Origin: Gammaproteobacteria bacterium | GTDB taxonomy: Bacteria; Pseudomonadota; Gammaproteobacteria; Pseudomonadales; Azotimanducaceae_A | Direction of reading: 5' to 3' | DNA length: 6,364 nt | Assembly (NCBI GenBank): GCA_026713405.1 | Contig: JAPOON010000125.1 | Location: forward strand, 1-6,364 | Part shown: positions 1-5,933 of the stretch, one piece after another | Layout of the letters: each line of letters begins with the position of its first letter | How positions within the stretch are numbered: the first letter of the stretch is position 1 | Position numbers and translations under genes: made by a program | Notes under the pieces: model-generated | The model's input: the letters and a program-made list of their open reading frames with translations, nothing else | What the model was told of the DNA's origin: nothing | Database searches by the model: none

Positions 1-1191
1 CGCCTCGAGACCCAGTTCGAGGAAAACGAGATCAGGCTTCTCGACCTCCAGGAACAACTCGACCGCAGGCTGGGTTCGCTGCGTGAACTGTTCGGTGTGC
101 TCCAGCAGGTGGCCGGGGATACGCGGGGCGTATTCCAGGGTTCGCTCATTTCGGCGCAATACCCGAACCGGGGCGAATGGCTGGGCGATCTGGCCGCGAA
201 GATGGGCACCGCGAGCCAGCTTGCAACGATCGAAGAAATGGAAACGCTCTGGTTCGAATTGCAGCGTGAGATGACCGAGTCCGGCCGCATCAGCCGGTTC
301 CCCGGCACCATCACCATGCTGAGCGGCGAACAGAAACAGACCGATATCATTCGCGTCGGTGCCTTTGCACTGCTCGGCGACGGCGAATATCTCAGCTACG
401 ACACGGACGACAGCTCCCTGGTCGAACTCGCCCGTCAGCCCGCCGCCCGCTTCACCAATACGGTCGAAGACGTTGAGGAAGCGGTATCCGGCGAGGTGGT
501 GGGGCTGGCCATCGACCCGACGCGGGGGTCGCTGCTTGCCCTGCTCATCCAGGCGGCAACCGTGGGCGAACGGGTCGGCTCCTTCTTCGGCGGCATCGGC
601 AAGGGCGAATGTTACCTGCCTTTCTGCGACGGGCAGGGTGGCTATGTCGGCGCGGTGATTATTCTCGGCGGTATCCTCGGGGTGCTGCTGGCCATCGAGC
701 GGCTGGTGACCCTGTCCATCACCAGCGCCAAAGTAAACGCACAGAAGCGTTCCGAGACGGTCAGCGAGGGTAATCCGCTCGGCCGGGTGCTCAACGTCTA
801 CCACCAAAACAAGGCGGTGGACGTGGAGACGCTGGAGTTGAAGCTCGGCGAGGCGATCCTGGGTGAAACGCCCAAGATAACAAGGAATATCACGCTGATT
901 CAGGTGATCTCGGTAGTGGCGCCGCTGCTCGGTCTTCTGGGTACGGTTATCGGTATGATCCTGACGTTCCAGGCCATTACCCTGTTCGGAACCGGCGACC
1001 CGAAGACGATGGCGGGCGGTATCTCCACGGCGTTGATGACGACGGTTCTCGGGCTTTGTGTTGCCATTCCCATGACATTACTGCACGCGGTCGTCGCGCA
1101 GCGCAGCCGTTCGGTGATTCATGTGCTCGAGGAGCAGACCCAGGGCATCATCGCCGACCACGCCGAGCAATCGGGTCAGGCGCTGGCGTAG
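1..1191 (+). CDS. ttpC: TtpC-like MotA/TolQ/ExbB proton channel protein with periplasmic N-terminal domain (5' partial)
   Basis: The reading frame is open from the first base, so the gene starts upstream; the GTG at 97 lies inside a continuous coiled-coil-like stretch and is not the start. About 396 residues are visible. Residues 1-45 are rich in Glu, Leu, Gln and Arg, typical of the periplasmic coiled coil of TtpC proteins, followed by a globular periplasmic part. Three membrane segments follow at about 215-237, 298-323 and 340-362. The last two carry the MotA/TolQ/ExbB signature, including PLLGLLGTVIGM (308-319) and a small-residue/Thr helix ending in VAIP. In Vibrio TonB2 systems TtpC is an extra channel-family subunit needed with ExbB2/ExbD2/TonB2; I infer the same role here from gene order. 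Odd: two cysteines (204 and 209) lie just before the first membrane helix. The stop (TAG) is followed 9 bases later by exbB. The family call is firm; the symbol rests on synteny and domain layout. Confidence 0.88.
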   Translation, partial: RLETQFEENEIRLLDLQEQLDRRLGSLRELFGVLQQVAGDTRGVFQGSLISAQYPNRGEWLGDLAAKMGTASQLATIEEMETLWFELQREMTESGRISRFPGTITMLSGEQKQTDIIRVGAFALLGDGEYLSYDTDDSSLVELARQPAARFTNTVEDVEEAVSGEVVGLAIDPTRGSLLALLIQAATVGERVGSFFGGIGKGECYLPFCDGQGGYVGAVIILGGILGVLLAIERLVTLSITSAKVNAQKRSETVSEGNPLGRVLNVYHQNKAVDVETLELKLGEAILGETPKITRNITLIQVISVVAPLLGLLGTVIGMILTFQAITLFGTGDPKTMAGGISTALMTTVLGLCVAIPMTLLHAVVAQRSRSVIHVLEEQTQGIIADHAEQSGQALA

Positions 1192-1200
1192 GCTGACGTC

Positions 1201-1719
1201 ATGGTGGGTGAAGCCTGGCTGGCCATCGTCCAGTTCATGGAACAGGGCGGCAATGTACTATTTCTGATTGCCGCCCTGACGTTCCTGATGTGGACGCTCA
1301 TCTTCGAGCGGCTCTGGTATTTCAATTCCGAACACAAGCGGATCATCCAGGCCGCGACCGATGACTGGGAAAACCGGCCCGAGCGGCGCTCCTGGAGCGC
1401 CCACCAGATTCGCGATCAGATGATCTCGGAGACCTCCGGCAAGATCACGGGCACACTGCCGCTCATTCAGACCTGCGTGACGCTTTGCCCGCTTCTGGGT
1501 CTCCTGGGTACCGTGACCGGCATGATCAACGTATTCGACGCCATGGCGACCCAGGGCGGCAACGCCAGATCCATGGCGGCGGGCGTGTCGATGGCGACCA
1601 TTCCCACCATGTCGGGCATGATCGCTTCGCTGTCGGGCCTGATGGGCAGCACCCTGGTAAAGCGGAAGGTAGACTACGAGATCGAGACGTTCGAGCAGCA
1701 TCTCACAACCGACCACTGA
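1201..1719 (+). CDS. exbB2: ExbB-type proton channel subunit of a TonB2 system
   Basis: A 172-residue inner-membrane protein, the short form of ExbB (about 170-180 residues) found in TonB2 loci, well below the roughly 240 residues of E. coli ExbB. Three hydrophobic segments: about 17-37, 86-112 and 127-150. The second contains PLLGLLGTVTGM (97-108), the conserved MotA/TolQ/ExbB core motif, almost identical to that of the preceding TtpC-like protein. The third (GVSMATIPTMSGMIASLSGL) differs from the TTVLGLCVAIP pattern of TtpC but keeps Ser/Thr residues facing a likely channel. The loop between segments 1 and 2 is cytoplasmic and only about 45 residues long. ExbB multimers surround ExbD and pass protons to energise TonB. 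The ATG at 1201 starts 9 bases after the ttpC stop; only a weak TAGG (1189-1192) precedes it, so translation may depend on coupling to ttpC. Confidence 0.92.
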   Translation: MVGEAWLAIVQFMEQGGNVLFLIAALTFLMWTLIFERLWYFNSEHKRIIQAATDDWENRPERRSWSAHQIRDQMISETSGKITGTLPLIQTCVTLCPLLGLLGTVTGMINVFDAMATQGGNARSMAAGVSMATIPTMSGMIASLSGLMGSTLVKRKVDYEIETFEQHLTTDH

Positions 1720-1779
1720 ACGGTGGCGACGAAACAGGACAAGACCGTAAGGGACGAAACACCAAGGGAGTAGAGGGAA

Positions 1780-2187
1780 ATGGCGCGAAAAGGCGGCCGG
1801 TTCTCACGCAGCGACGATGAGTCGGACATCAACCTGACCCCCATGCTCGACGTGGTGTTCATCATGTTGATCTTCTTCATCGTGACCGCCACCTTCATCA
1901 AGCAGGCCGGAATAGACGTACTGCGTCCGGAAGCGGCAACGGCGGAACAGAAGCCGACGGTGAGCGTGCTGGTCGCCATCGGCGAAAATGGTGAGATCTG
2001 GATCGACAAGCGGCGCGTCGATCCCGCCGCGGTGCGCTCTCACATCGAGCGGCTGCACGCGGAGAACCCCAAGGGAGGCCTGGTGATCCAAGCGGACAAG
2101 GGAGCCAGGTACGAATTGTTGAAAGCGGTGCTGACGGCGGCCCGCGGAGCGGGACTGACCCAGGTGGCCGTATCGACGGAGGCGTGA
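1780..2187 (+). CDS. exbD2: ExbD/TolR-type proton channel subunit
   Basis: A 135-residue ExbD/TolR protein of usual family length. A short charged cytoplasmic N-terminus (1-16) leads into the signature INLTPMLDVVFIMLIFFIVT (17-36), a single membrane helix. Asp24 in it is the equivalent of the essential protonatable Asp of E. coli ExbD (Asp25). Residues about 45-135 form the periplasmic domain, with the typical segments VSVLVAIGENGEIWIDK, a helix with RSHIERL, and the IQADKGARYELL...AGLTQVAVSTE end that matches the ExbD fold. It works with ExbB to turn proton flow into TonB movement. A purine-rich leader with AGGGAG (1765-1770), 9 bases before the ATG, supports this start. The 60-base gap before it is the largest inside the cassette. 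The next gene starts one base after its TGA. Confidence 0.95.
   Translation: MARKGGRFSRSDDESDINLTPMLDVVFIMLIFFIVTATFIKQAGIDVLRPEAATAEQKPTVSVLVAIGENGEIWIDKRRVDPAAVRSHIERLHAENPKGGLVIQADKGARYELLKAVLTAARGAGLTQVAVSTEA
2178..2182 (+). promoter_or_regulatory. Ribosome binding site of tonB2
   Basis: GGAGG lies six bases before the ATG at 2189, inside the last codons of exbD. It fixes the tonB start and implies tight translational linkage of the two genes. Confidence 0.75.
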
Positions 2188-2188
2188 C

Positions 2189-2794
2189 ATGTTATTGCGA
2201 TATGTTTTTGGTGTCGGGTTGGGGGCGGTAGCCACCTTCTTTCTGTTTTTGCTCATGCAGGCGCTCATCAAGAGCGACAAGAGCCCATTCGACGAGAGCA
2301 TCACGGGCAAGATCGTCGATTTCGTGCGTGTCGAAGAAGATATCGACATCCAGATCAAGCGGCGCAAGCCCACGCCGCCACCCCCGCCGGACGAACCACC
2401 GCCCGACATGCCCAAGCCACAGTTCGACGCCAGCAACGTCTCCCAGGGTGTCGAGATCGGCGCCGTGGACGTGCAGCTCGACTTGAACGTCGGCGGCACG
2501 GGCGGTTTCAGTTCCGACGGCGAATACCTGCCCATCGTCAAGGTTGCGCCGGTGTATCCCAGGCGTGCGCAGACCAGGGGAATCGAAGGCTACGTGCTCC
2601 TTGAATTCGTGGTCACCAAGACCGGCGCGGTCCGCGATCCCAGGGTGATCGAATCGAAGCCCCCCGGCATTTTCGACCGGGCGGCGATGGGGGCAGCCCT
2701 CAAGTTCAAGTACAAGCCGAAGGTCGTCAACGGTGAACCGATTGATGTGGCGGGGGTGCGCAACCGCATAACCTTCGAACTCCAGGACGGGTAG
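2189..2794 (+). CDS. tonB2: TonB2-type energy transducer
   Basis: A 201-residue TonB-family protein that carries energy from the ExbB/ExbD complex to outer-membrane TonB-dependent receptors. One N-terminal signal-anchor helix spans about residues 5-27. A short periplasmic linker follows, with a basic and proline-rich piece (RRKPTPPPPPDEPPPDMPKP, 58-77) that is much shorter than the Glu-Pro/Lys-Pro spacer of E. coli TonB. Residues about 111-201 form the TonB C-terminal domain: the conserved YP (123-124), RGIEGYVLLEFVV, DPRVIES and FKYKPKVVNGEP match the family core, ending at an ITFELQ strand. The membrane helix lacks the histidine that is conserved and important in E. coli TonB (His20), as in other TonB2-class proteins as far as I recall. 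The start is fixed by GGAGG six bases upstream and the one-base gap after exbD. The substrates transported cannot be read from this window, since no receptor gene is present. Confidence 0.94.
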   Translation: MLLRYVFGVGLGAVATFFLFLLMQALIKSDKSPFDESITGKIVDFVRVEEDIDIQIKRRKPTPPPPPDEPPPDMPKPQFDASNVSQGVEIGAVDVQLDLNVGGTGGFSSDGEYLPIVKVAPVYPRRAQTRGIEGYVLLEFVVTKTGAVRDPRVIESKPPGIFDRAAMGAALKFKYKPKVVNGEPIDVAGVRNRITFELQDG

Positions 2795-2800
2795 GCTGAC

Positions 2801-4129
2801 ATGAAGGCTTTGCTGCGGTTCACAGCGGTACTCACTACCGTCCTGTTCCTGATTCCCGCCCTGGAATTCGGGCCGGCAGGTGGCCACAAGGCCTGGGCGG
2901 AAGAAGAAGACCAGCAAGACAACCGGAAGATGCGCCGGGTGCCCTCCATGAGCGAGGCCACCTTCAAAAAACTGGCCGAAGCCCAGGAATTCATCGATGC
3001 GAAAGACCTCGACGGAGCCGCCCGGGTGCTGAACGGCATGCTGGACCGGAGCCGACGCTACAACGGTAACGAGATCGGCCAGATTCACAACATGCTCGGC
3101 TTCCTTTACTTCTCAAAGGAAGACTACGGGCGGGCGATCAGTCACTACGAAATCGTCGTAAACCAGGGTGAAGATATCCCGGAGGGATTGGAAACGACGA
3201 CGCTGTATACGCTCGCCCAGCTCAATTTCGTCGACGAGCGCTACAGCGAAGCTTTGCGCTACATGCGGTTGTGGCTGTCCAAGGCAAACAATCCGGGGCC
3301 GGAACCCCATATTTTCATGGGGCAGGTCTACTATCAGATGGAGGACTACGTCAACGCGGCCGACCAGATTGAAAAGGGGATTGCCATTGCGCAGAACCGT
3401 GGCACCGCGGTCAAGGAGAACTGGTGGGCATTGTTGAGCTTTCTCTATTCCGAACAGGAACGCTGGCCCAAGGTAATGGAAATTCTGGAGATCCTCATCC
3501 AGGAGTTTCCGAAACGCGCCTACTGGGTCAGCCTTGCGGGCATACAGGGCCAGCAGGGTATGGAGAAAGAACAAATCTATACCATGATGGCGGCCTACGA
3601 CGCCGGATTTCTGACCATGCAGTCCGACGTCGTCACCCTGGCGGGGCTGCTCATGCAGGAAGAGGCGCCAATAAGGGCGGCAGCGGTCCTGCAGAAGGGA
3701 ATTGATGACGGGCTCGTAGAGCGTACCGACAGGAATCTTCGCAGCCTCGGGCAGGCCTACCAACTGGCCCAGGAAGTCGACAAGGCAATTCCCGTATTCG
3801 AGGATGCGGGAAATCTCTCCGAAGACGGCCGAATCTACGAAAACCTGGCACAGCTCTACATGGAAGACGACAATTTCGACAAATGTGTCAGTGCCGCAAG
3901 TAACGCTCTGAATAAAGGCGGTTTGCGCAAAGTGCAGAGCGTCTACATCGTGCGCGGCATGTGCGAGTACAATCGCGACGGCCTGAACCGGGCCAAGGAA
4001 TCGTTCGTTTCCTGTCGCAATGAGTCGAGGCGCGTGCGAGACCAGGGCAACCAGCGCATCTGCCAGCAGTGGATCACCTTTATCGACCGTGAGGTGGCTC
4101 GTCGCCGGGCGATCGCCCGGGCCATTTGA
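2801..4129 (+). CDS. Exported TPR-repeat protein of the TonB2 cassette
   Basis: A 442-residue protein with a signal peptide: basic start MKALLR, hydrophobic core about 7-21, and a plausible signal peptidase I site after AWA (31-33), so it should be periplasmic. The rest is helical with tetratricopeptide-like repeats. The clearest units are about 95-125 (IHNMLGFLYFSKEDYGRAIS), 128-165 (ALAQ-type pattern with RYSEALRYM) and 168-200 (IFMGQVYYQMEDYVNAA), with degenerate units around 207-245, 305-345 and 346-400. A TPR protein follows tonB2 in the Vibrio-type TonB2 locus, so this fits the cassette; its biochemical role is not well defined and I infer a scaffold or partner for TonB/TtpC in the periplasm. 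All four cysteines (362, 388, 405, 421) sit in the last 81 residues, and the very C-terminus is highly basic (REVARRRAIARAI). The ATG at 2801 is six bases after the tonB stop, with a weak TAGG before it. Confidence 0.88.
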   Translation: MKALLRFTAVLTTVLFLIPALEFGPAGGHKAWAEEEDQQDNRKMRRVPSMSEATFKKLAEAQEFIDAKDLDGAARVLNGMLDRSRRYNGNEIGQIHNMLGFLYFSKEDYGRAISHYEIVVNQGEDIPEGLETTTLYTLAQLNFVDERYSEALRYMRLWLSKANNPGPEPHIFMGQVYYQMEDYVNAADQIEKGIAIAQNRGTAVKENWWALLSFLYSEQERWPKVMEILEILIQEFPKRAYWVSLAGIQGQQGMEKEQIYTMMAAYDAGFLTMQSDVVTLAGLLMQEEAPIRAAAVLQKGIDDGLVERTDRNLRSLGQAYQLAQEVDKAIPVFEDAGNLSEDGRIYENLAQLYMEDDNFDKCVSAASNALNKGGLRKVQSVYIVRGMCEYNRDGLNRAKESFVSCRNESRRVRDQGNQRICQQWITFIDREVARRRAIARAI

Positions 4130-4976
4130 GGGCATCGACATAGCACGGTCCATCCTCCAACGGCTGCGGGCCGGATGGACATCCAGAAATTCCCTGCTCT
4201 GCGTGGGCCTCGACCCGGTGCCGGAGCGATTGCCGGCTGCGTTTCGCAGCAATTCCGAGGCTTTCAGGGATTTCTGCTGCGCCATCGTCGATGCCACCGC
4301 GAGCGAGGTGTGCGCCTTCAAACCCCAGGCCGCGCACTTTGCCGCGGCAGGCGCGGAAGACCAGCTCGCTGAAGTCATCGCCTACATCCGCGCGCGCTAT
4401 CCGGACGTTCTGGTCATCCTGGATGCCAAGCGCGGCGACATCGGGGCAACGGCGGAGTACTACGCCAGGGAAGCGTTCCACCGGTATGGCGCCGACATCG
4501 TTACCGTCAACCCCTACCTCGGTCCCGAGTCACTCGAGCCGTTCCTTTCGTACCCGGACAGGGGCGTGGCGGTGCTTTGCCGGACCAGCAACCCTGGCAA
4601 CGCCTGGCTTCAGTGCCACCCGGAAGACGAACCGGTGTTTCTGCGCGTAGCCGGGGCCGTGGCGGAATGGAACGAGCGCGGCAACCTGATGCTGGTTGCC
4701 GGCGCGACCTATGCCGGGGACATCGCCCGCATCCGTTCCGTGGCGCCATCGGTGCCGTTGCTGGTTCCCGGGGTCGGTGCCCAGGGGGGCGATCTGCGTG
4801 CGGTACTCGAGGCGGGTCAGGACACAAGCGGTCAGGGTCTTGTCATCAGCGCGTCGCGCTCGATCCTGTACGCGGGTGACGGTGACGATTTTGCGTCGGC
4901 GGCCCGCGAGGCAGCCGTGAGCCTGAAGAACCGGATCTCTACCTGCTCAACCGACCTGTTGCGCCAGTCGGCCTGA
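4089..4976 (+). CDS. pyrF: Orotidine-5'-phosphate decarboxylase (type 2 family)
   Basis: Catalyses OMP to UMP, the last step of de novo pyrimidine synthesis, in the cytoplasm. The sequence matches the longer bacterial 'type 2' PyrF group: SLLCVGLDP near the start, CAFKPQAAHF, and the catalytic DAKRGD at residues 112-117 (counted from the GTG at 4089; Lys114 is the active-site lysine). These are followed by GATAEYYAREAF, VTVNPYLG, LCRTSNPG, the phosphate-binding LLVPGVGAQGGD and a C-terminal SASRSILYAG. The start is uncertain. I give the nearest standard codon, GTG 4089 (295 residues), which overlaps the TPR gene by 41 bases but has no ribosome binding site. ATG 4020 would add 23 more unlikely residues. 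ATA 4140, with TGAGGG seven bases upstream, would give 278 residues, close to the usual family length; homology begins only around residue 20. It is probably co-transcribed with the TonB cassette. Function is firm; only the N-terminus is open. Confidence 0.93.
   Translation: MRWLVAGRSPGPFEGIDIARSILQRLRAGWTSRNSLLCVGLDPVPERLPAAFRSNSEAFRDFCCAIVDATASEVCAFKPQAAHFAAAGAEDQLAEVIAYIRARYPDVLVILDAKRGDIGATAEYYAREAFHRYGADIVTVNPYLGPESLEPFLSYPDRGVAVLCRTSNPGNAWLQCHPEDEPVFLRVAGAVAEWNERGNLMLVAGATYAGDIARIRSVAPSVPLLVPGVGAQGGDLRAVLEAGQDTSGQGLVISASRSILYAGDGDDFASAAREAAVSLKNRISTCSTDLLRQSA
4127..4132 (+). promoter_or_regulatory. Possible ribosome binding site of pyrF overlapping the TPR gene stop
   Basis: TGAGGG includes the TGA stop of the TPR gene and is a good match to the 3' end of 16S rRNA. 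Seven bases further on (4140) is an ATA codon in the pyrF frame, and no ATG, GTG or TTG is found in frame nearby. If used, it would make pyrF begin at an unusual codon but give a product of normal family length. Confidence 0.4.
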
Positions 4977-4991
4977 CCGAAGCGCCGGACA

Positions 4992-5810
4992 CTAGCCGGC
5001 CTTGAAGTTGCACCACACCGGGCAGTGGTCCGACGGCTTCGTTCCGCCGCGGATTTCGTAGTCGATGCCACAGTTGTCCACGGCTTCGGCGAGACTTGGG
5101 GTTGCCAGTACGAGGTCGATCCGCAGGCCTCGTTTGGGATCGCGGTCGAAACCCCGTGAACGGTAGTCGAACCAGCTGTACAGGCGGTCGGCGTCGGCGG
5201 TCCTGGTGGCGTAAACGTCGGTGAATCCCCAGGCCATCACCGCTTCGAGCCACTCGCGTTCTTCCGGCAGAAAACTGGTCTTGCCTTCCCGCAGCCAGCG
5301 TTTGGCGTTGTCTTCGCCGATGCCGATGTCCCGGTCCTCCGGTGCGACGTTCATGTCGCCGCTGAGCAGGAGCGATTCGCCCGGGTCGCAGCGCTCGCGC
5401 AAATAGCGCAGCAGATCCTGGTAGTAAAGTCTCTTGGCGGGGAACTTGACCGCGTGGTCGCGGCTCTCGCCCTGGGGAAAGTAGCCGTTGATGACCCTCA
5501 CCCGCCGCCCGCCGATCTCGTAGCGGGCGGTAACGAAACGGCGCTGCTGGTCGGCCTCGCGCCAGGGGAACCCGCATTGCACCTCTGTCGGCTCGGATTT
5601 CGAAAGCAGCGCCACCCCGTAGTGGCCCTTCTGCCCGTGGATGACGATGTGCGGGTATCCCATTGCCTGTACCGTCTCCAGTGGAAACATGTCGTCCATC
5701 ACCTTGGTTTCCTGCAGGGCGATGACATCCGGAGCGTGGGACGCCGTGATGGCTTCGATCTGGTGCAGGCGGGCGCGTATGCCGTTGGCGTTGAAGGTTA
5801 CGAATCGCAT
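4992..5810 (-). CDS. xthA: Exodeoxyribonuclease III (AP endonuclease)
   Basis: A 272-residue Mg2+-dependent nuclease of the EEP superfamily, closely matching E. coli exonuclease III (268 residues). It cuts DNA at abasic sites and removes 3' blocks and 3' nucleotides in base-excision repair. All expected active-site positions are present: Asn7 in FNANG, Glu34 in LQETKV, Tyr110 in INGYFPQGE, Asp152 and Asn154 in GDMN, Asp232 in LRIDLVLA, and Asp261-His262 in the SDHCPVW box. The DIGIGEDNAKRWLR and SFLPEEREW segments are typical of the XthA branch. The start at 5810 gives MRFVTFNANG, which aligns with the family's usual N-terminus. An in-frame extension upstream to 5918 would add 36 residues unlike the family and is rejected. 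No good ribosome binding site precedes the ATG. The gene converges on pyrF with a 15-base gap and diverges from gcdH. Confidence 0.96.
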   Translation of the reverse strand: MRFVTFNANGIRARLHQIEAITASHAPDVIALQETKVMDDMFPLETVQAMGYPHIVIHGQKGHYGVALLSKSEPTEVQCGFPWREADQQRRFVTARYEIGGRRVRVINGYFPQGESRDHAVKFPAKRLYYQDLLRYLRERCDPGESLLLSGDMNVAPEDRDIGIGEDNAKRWLREGKTSFLPEEREWLEAVMAWGFTDVYATRTADADRLYSWFDYRSRGFDRDPKRGLRIDLVLATPSLAEAVDNCGIDYEIRGGTKPSDHCPVWCNFKAG

Positions 5811-5843
5811 GGTCGGGACTGGCTTGAATTCCTGTGGACGGTT

Positions 5844-5866
5844 CCGCGGCGCTTCTGCGACCGCGG
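5844..5866. repeat. GC-rich inverted repeat (hairpin)
   Basis: CCGCGGCGC (5844-5852), a TTCT loop and GCG-A-CCGCGG (5857-5866) can form a nine-base-pair stem with one bulged A. No T-run follows on either strand, so it does not look like an intrinsic terminator. It could be a regulatory structure in the leader of either divergent gene, or chance in GC-rich DNA. Confidence 0.4.
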
Positions 5867-5918
5867 TTCGGCCGGGACGGTTAGAATGCAGAAAAGCGCG
5901 GCCGAATTCCATTGCCAC

Positions 5919-5923
5919 AGGAG
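5919..5923 (+). promoter_or_regulatory. Ribosome binding site of gcdH
   Basis: AGGAG lies ten bases before the ATG at 5934 and supports that start. An ATG at 5924 is in another frame and is not used. Confidence 0.65.
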
Positions 5924-5933
5924 ATGAACAGGA

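Larger units (their letters stand above)
5811..5933. promoter_or_regulatory. Divergent intergenic region between xthA and gcdH
   Basis: This 123-base spacer must hold the 5' ends of both divergent genes. It contains a GC-rich hairpin (5844-5866) and two copies of GGACGGTT (5836-5843 and 5875-5882). TAGAAT at 5882-5887 resembles a -10 box for gcdH, but no convincing -35 stands at the right distance, so I do not call a specific promoter. Confidence 0.45.

Noticed and set aside
97..99. GTG as a start for the first gene
   Set aside because: The frame continues without a stop to the window edge, and the residues before it fit the coiled coil, so the gene is truncated rather than starting here.
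1804..2541. Minus-strand open frame (245 codons) opposite exbD and tonB
   Set aside because: Its Gly/Ser-rich run is the reverse complement of the TonB proline-rich spacer; no domain is visible.
2192..3088. Minus-strand open frame (298 codons) opposite tonB and the TPR gene
   Set aside because: Rich in Gly, Arg, His and Asp as expected of an antisense shadow, and it lies opposite clear TonB and signal-peptide coding.
3113..4378. Long minus-strand open frame (421 codons) opposite the TPR gene and pyrF
   Set aside because: It spans two well-supported plus-strand genes, shows no recognisable motif, and is explained by high G+C third positions giving few stops on the other strand.
4984..5000. 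Intrinsic terminator between pyrF and xthA
   Set aside because: The stem is only five base pairs with a seven-base loop, and no T-run follows on either strand.
5811..5918. N-terminal extension of exonuclease III to an ATG at 5918
   Set aside because: The extra 36 residues do not resemble the family, whose N-terminus is matched exactly by MRFVTFNANG at 5810.
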